This document shows, piece after piece, positions 60,715 to 64,000 of a stretch of DNA of 64,000 bases. Source of the DNA: Streptomyces wuyuanensis. GTDB taxonomy: Bacteria; Actinomycetota; Actinomycetes; Streptomycetales; Streptomycetaceae. The notes beneath the pieces were generated by a model. It made no database searches, was not told the DNA's origin, and worked only from the letters and a program-made list of their open reading frames with translations. Location: positions 124,001 to 188,000 of the forward strand of contig NZ_FNHI01000002.1 in NCBI RefSeq assembly GCF_900103455.1, read 5' to 3'. Within the stretch, counting starts at the first letter, position 1, and the number at the start of each line of letters is the position of its first letter. The position numbers were made by a program, and so were the translations under genes.

Positions 60715-61923
60715 GTGACCGGAACCGCAGCAGTGGACGCCGGCGTCGTGGACGTCGTCTGTCTCGGCGAGTCCATGGTCACGTTCCTGCCCTCGCGGCC
60801 CGGCCGCCTCGCCGACGTCCCCTCCTTCGCCCGCGCGATCGGCGGCGCCGAGTCCAACGTGGCCTGTGCGCTGGCGGTCGCCGGACACTCGGTGAAATGG
60901 GTCAGCCGGGTCGGCGCGGACGGCTTCGGCGACCACCTGATCGCGGCCGTCGCGGCGTACGGCGTCGACACCGGCGCGGTCGGCCGCGACCCCGGCCGGC
61001 CCACCGGCATCTACTTCCGCACCGCCACCGACCGGGCCACGGACGCCCACGAGGTCGTCTACTACCGGGCGGGCTCGGCGGCCTCGGCGATGTCCCCGGC
61101 CAACGTCCCCACCGGCGACCTCGACCGGGCGAGGGTCCTCCACCTCTCCGGCATCACCGCGGCACTGTCCCCGGACTGCCTGGCGCTGATGCGCGTTCTG
61201 ACCGCCCGGCGCCCCGGCCGTCCGCTGCTGTCGTTCGACGTCAACCACCGTCCGGGCCTCGGCCGGGACGACCCCGCCGTGCTGCTCGAACTCGCCCGCG
61301 GCGCCGACCTCGTGTTCGTGGGCGAGGACGAGGCGGAGCACGCCTGGGGCCTGCACGGGCCCGCGGCGATCCGCGAGGCGCTGCCGGAGCCCGCCGTCCT
61401 CGTCGTGAAGCAGGGCGCGCGTGGGGCCGTGGCCTACGCCCGTGAGGCGCGGACCACCGGCCCCGGGCGGTCCGCAGGCTCGCCGGCGACCGGGCCGGAC
61501 GCGCGGCCCGGGCCGGGCGGGTCCCGTGAGACCGCGACCCACGTTCCCGCCCCGCGCGTGGACGTCGTCGCTCCCGTCGGCGCGGGCGACGCGTTCGCCG
61601 CCGGCTTCCTGTCGGCGACGCTGCGCGGCCTTCCCCTCGGCGCCCGGCTGCGGCACGGCCATCTGATGGCCGCGGCCGCGCTCACCGTCCCCGGTGATCT
61701 GGGCAGCCCGCCCCCGGCCGGACTGCCCGGCCACCACGACCCCACCGCCCCTGCGGCCCACGACCCGGCGGCCCGCGACCTCGCCGGCCATGACGTGGCA
61801 CCGCTCACCCTCGACCACGCGGACCGCCTCGTCGCCCTCGACGACGACGGCTGGGGGACACTTCACCTCGGCCCCGGCTGGACGGCAGCCGCGCAGGCCA
61901 CGGAGGAGGTACGTACGCCATGA
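60715..61923 (+). CDS. PfkB-family sugar kinase
   Basis: A 402-residue kinase. The N-terminal GESMVTFLPSRPGR and GGAESNVACALA match 2-keto-3-deoxygluconate-kinase-like PfkB enzymes; the C-terminal signature is DVVAPVGAGDAFAAGF with the catalytic Asp in GAGD. Two low-complexity insertions (about 242-275 and 325-355), rich in Gly, Pro and Ala, lengthen it beyond the usual 310-330 residues. GTG 60715 follows AGAGGAG. First gene of a coupled rightward operon (ATGA overlap with the IclR gene). Confidence 0.88.
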   Translation: MTGTAAVDAGVVDVVCLGESMVTFLPSRPGRLADVPSFARAIGGAESNVACALAVAGHSVKWVSRVGADGFGDHLIAAVAAYGVDTGAVGRDPGRPTGIYFRTATDRATDAHEVVYYRAGSAASAMSPANVPTGDLDRARVLHLSGITAALSPDCLALMRVLTARRPGRPLLSFDVNHRPGLGRDDPAVLLELARGADLVFVGEDEAEHAWGLHGPAAIREALPEPAVLVVKQGARGAVAYAREARTTGPGRSAGSPATGPDARPGPGGSRETATHVPAPRVDVVAPVGAGDAFAAGFLSATLRGLPLGARLRHGHLMAAAALTVPGDLGSPPPAGLPGHHDPTAPAAHDPAARDLAGHDVAPLTLDHADRLVALDDDGWGTLHLGPGWTAAAQATEEVRTP

Positions 61924-62699
61924 GCCAGACCGTCGACCGCGCGCTCAGCATCCTGCCGCTGCTCGCGCAGGGACCCGCCGACCTCGGACAGGTGGCCGAG
62001 CGGCTCGGGGTCCACAAGTCCACCGCCCTGCGCCTCCTCCGCACCCTGCACGAGCACGGGCTCGTCTACCGCCAGCAGGACCAGCGCTACCGCCTCGGGG
62101 CCCGGCTCTTCGCCCTCGCCCAGGAGGCCGTGGAGAACCTCGACGTCCGCGAGATCGCCCACCCCCACCTCGTCGCTCTCAACGAGCGGTGCGGCCACAC
62201 GGTCCACCTCGCCGTGTACGAGGAGAACGAGGTCCTCTACATCGACAAGGTCGAGAGCCGCTACCCGGTCCGCATGTACTCGCGGATCGGCAAGCCCGTC
62301 GCGATCACCGTCGCGGCCGTGGCGAAGCTGCTCCTCGCCGATCTGCCCGAGGCCGACCGCCGCGCCCTCGCCGAGCGCCTCGACTTCCCCATGTACACGC
62401 CCCGTTCGACCCCCAACGCCGCCGCGTTCCTCAAGGAGCTGGCGACCGTGCGCGAACAGGGCTGGGCCACCGACCTCGGTGGCCACGAGGAATCCATCAA
62501 CTGCGTCGGGGCGCCGATCCGCGGCGCCGACGGCCGTGTCGTCGCCGCCATGTCGGTCTCCGCGCCGAACGTCGTCGTCACCGCGGAGGAACTCCTCAGC
62601 CTGCTCCCGCTGGTGCGCAGAACCGCCGACGCCATCACCCGGGAGTACTCCGGCAGCTCGCCGGGCCGTCACCACACCCCATCCGAGGACAGCGCATGA
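61920..62699 (+). CDS. IclR-family regulator
   Basis: A 259-residue regulator. The winged HTH is residues about 1-65 (VDRALSILPLLAQGP, LGVHKSTALRLLRTLHEHGLV), and the C-terminal ligand domain (about 75-245) contains TVHLAVYEENEVLYIDKVES and the GHEESINCVGAPI block. It overlaps the kinase by 4 bases and the RidA gene by 4 bases. It probably controls this cluster through the palindromes at 60600-60634; the inducer may be a D-amino acid or a keto acid. Confidence 0.93.
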   Translation: MSQTVDRALSILPLLAQGPADLGQVAERLGVHKSTALRLLRTLHEHGLVYRQQDQRYRLGARLFALAQEAVENLDVREIAHPHLVALNERCGHTVHLAVYEENEVLYIDKVESRYPVRMYSRIGKPVAITVAAVAKLLLADLPEADRRALAERLDFPMYTPRSTPNAAAFLKELATVREQGWATDLGGHEESINCVGAPIRGADGRVVAAMSVSAPNVVVTAEELLSLLPLVRRTADAITREYSGSSPGRHHTPSEDSA

Positions 62700-63106
62700 C
62701 CGAGAAGACCGCCATCACCCCCGCCACCCACACCGTCCCGCCCGCCAAGTTCTCCCACGGCGTCCGCAAGGGCGACATCCTCCAGGTCGCCGGCCAGGTC
62801 GGCTTCCTCCCCGCCGTCGAGGGCCAGGCGCCCACCGTCGCCGGGCCGACCCTGCGCGAGCAGACCCTGCAGACCCTCGCGAACGTCGCCTCCGTCCTGC
62901 AGGAGGGCGGCGCGAGCTGGGACGACGTGATGATGATCCGCGTCTACCTCACGGACACGGACCACTTCGCCGAGATGAACGAGATCTACAACGCCTACTT
63001 CGAGGAGCAGGGCCTCAAGGAGGCCCCGGCGGCCCGTACGACGGTCTACGTCGGCCTCCCCAAGGGACTCCTCGTCGAGATCGACGCCCTGGCGGTCCTC
63101 GGCTAG
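62696..63106 (+). CDS. RidA-family enamine/imine deaminase
   Basis: A 136-residue protein of the RidA (YjgF/YER057c) family that hydrolyses reactive 2-aminoacrylate and related imines released by PLP deaminases. The conserved catalytic Arg is in APAARTTVYVGLPKG and the Glu in LLVEIDALAVL. It overlaps the IclR gene by 4 bases. Its place beside a D-serine-dehydratase-like enzyme fits removal of the enamine product. Confidence 0.93.
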   Translation: MTEKTAITPATHTVPPAKFSHGVRKGDILQVAGQVGFLPAVEGQAPTVAGPTLREQTLQTLANVASVLQEGGASWDDVMMIRVYLTDTDHFAEMNEIYNAYFEEQGLKEAPAARTTVYVGLPKGLLVEIDALAVLG

Positions 63107-63263
63107 GCCCGCCGCCCGGTACGCCGGACAGGCCACCGGCCGGAACACCCGCACCAGGACGGTCTCCCCGACGCACCCCCCACGGCACGGCACGGCGCCC
63201 ACCCCCGGAGCGCCGTGCCGCGATCCGCCCTGCCCCGAAGCCCCCGCCCCCGGAGGAATCCCC

Positions 63264-64000
63264 GTGCTGCTCGCCGCCGACGCTCCGCCACCACCCACGC
63301 CCCACACGGGCGGACTGCTCCTTCTCGTACCAGGGACCGCAGGACTGCTCACCGTCGCCGCCCTCGGTATCGCCCTGCTCCTCCTCCTGATCATCAAGGC
63401 CCGGCTGCAGCCGTTCGTCGCGCTGCTCGCCGTCTCCATAGCCGTCGGCCTCGCCGCCGGCCTCTCCGTCACCGAACTCTTCGGCACGATCCAGAAGTCG
63501 GCCGCCGTCTCCGTCATCGAGACCGGCATGGGCGGCATCCTCGGGCATGTGGCGATCATCATCGGCCTCGGTACCATGCTCGGCGCGATCCTCGAAGTGT
63601 CCGGCGGTGCCGAGGTGCTGAGCAGCCGTCTGCTGAACCTCTTCGGCGAGAAGCGCGCCCCGCTCGCCATGGGCCTCACCGGCCTGATCTTCGGTATCCC
63701 GGTCTTCTTCGACGTCGGCATCTTCGTCCTCGCGCCGATCGTCTACGCGGCCGCCAAGCGCTCCGGCAAGTCGATCCTGCTGTACGCGATGCCGCTGCTC
63801 GCGGGTCTGTCCATGACCCACGCCTTCCTGCCGCCGCACCCCGGACCGGTCGCCGCGGCCGGACTCCTCCACGTCTCGCTCGGCTGGGTCATCCTCATGG
63901 GCGTCGTCGTCGGCATCCCGGCCGTCGTCGCGGCCTGGGTCTTCGCCTCGTGGATCGGCAAGCGGATCTTCGTCCCCGTACCGGAGGACATGCTCGAGGC
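63264..64000 (+). CDS. GntP-family permease, 3'-truncated by window edge
   Basis: 245 codons of an integral-membrane carrier of the GntP family (gluconate:H+ symporters, also DsdX D-serine carriers). GTG 63264 follows GGAGGAA by 6 bases. Family marks are the sequence of helices LLTVAALGIALLLLLIIK, the GGILGHVAIIIGLGTMLGAILE block and FFDVGIFVLAPIVY, then THAFLPPHPGPVAAA, a typical GntP stretch. Its neighbours suggest D-amino acids, N-acyl-D-amino acids or a sugar acid as the substrate. It continues beyond the window. Confidence 0.92.
   Translation, partial: MLLAADAPPPPTPHTGGLLLLVPGTAGLLTVAALGIALLLLLIIKARLQPFVALLAVSIAVGLAAGLSVTELFGTIQKSAAVSVIETGMGGILGHVAIIIGLGTMLGAILEVSGGAEVLSSRLLNLFGEKRAPLAMGLTGLIFGIPVFFDVGIFVLAPIVYAAAKRSGKSILLYAMPLLAGLSMTHAFLPPHPGPVAAAGLLHVSLGWVILMGVVVGIPAVVAAWVFASWIGKRIFVPVPEDMLE

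Noticed and set aside
1..64000. tRNA, rRNA or known riboswitch
   Set aside because: No cloverleaf-type T-loop (GGTTCGAATCC-like) sequence, rRNA segment or recognisable riboswitch core was noticed on either strand; a covariance-model search would be needed to be certain.

Overview
The window is high-GC DNA with strong G/C bias at third codon positions, GTG and TTG starts, many 4-nt stop/start overlaps, mycothiol and sortase-E type features, WhiJ-type regulators and ALF-repeat proteins. All of this points to a Streptomyces (or close actinomycete) chromosome. The gene order (cya, enoyl-CoA hydratase, GGDEF protein, hutH, LD-transpeptidase, msrA, metB, greA, mca, pckG, aminotransferase) looks like the conserved core of a Streptomyces chromosome, with accessory genes inserted in at least two places. 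No rRNA, tRNA or CRISPR array was seen.

Region 1 (1-12150): second-messenger genes (class III adenylate cyclase, GAF-GGDEF diguanylate cyclase), an enoyl-CoA hydratase, histidine ammonia-lyase, a small LADTG wall protein, an LD-transpeptidase lipoprotein, an MmyB-type regulator divergent from an alcohol dehydrogenase, a DUF1330 protein, and an ABC-F ATPase. The ABC-F gene has an 8-codon upstream ORF and lacks part of its first ATPase domain. Region 2 (12150-31300): a LuxR/NarL two-component pair, msrA, metB, DUF1059, an atypical sigma gene coupled to a membrane protein, MarR, ilvA, a drrAB-like exporter, greA, DUF4307, mca, a 1092-residue STAND/TPR protein and a DUF255 thioredoxin-fold protein.

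Region 3 (31430-38090): a tightly coupled four-gene envelope-glycan operon: a processive-type GT2, a GT39-like membrane glycosyltransferase, a GT2-GtrA fusion, and a secreted copper-radical oxidase that keeps the galactose-oxidase metal and Cys-Tyr residues. Region 4 (38100-41515): TetR, hemolysin III and GTP-dependent PEP carboxykinase. Region 5 (41515-44770) is accessory: a repeat-rich gene-free stretch with a 20-bp hairpin, a 47-residue membrane peptide divergent from an HTH/coiled-coil/TPR protein, and related repeat copies on both sides.

Region 6 (44770-51040): an aminotransferase, an AlkB-like dioxygenase, a secreted protein, and a DUF397/P450 pair next to a regulator gene that has lost its HTH. 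Region 7 (51100-57540) is degraded accessory DNA: an MptB-like mannosyltransferase with a foreign-looking tail, a frameshifted ALF-repeat/HINT/Doc-like polymorphic toxin with an intact overlapping candidate immunity gene, an integrase killed by a nonsense codon and a frameshift, and an orphan XRE regulator. Region 8 (57580-64000): a D-amino-acid salvage cluster: N-acyl-D-amino acid deacylase and D-serine-dehydratase-like enzyme divergent from a PfkB kinase, IclR regulator, RidA and a GntP permease that runs off the end.
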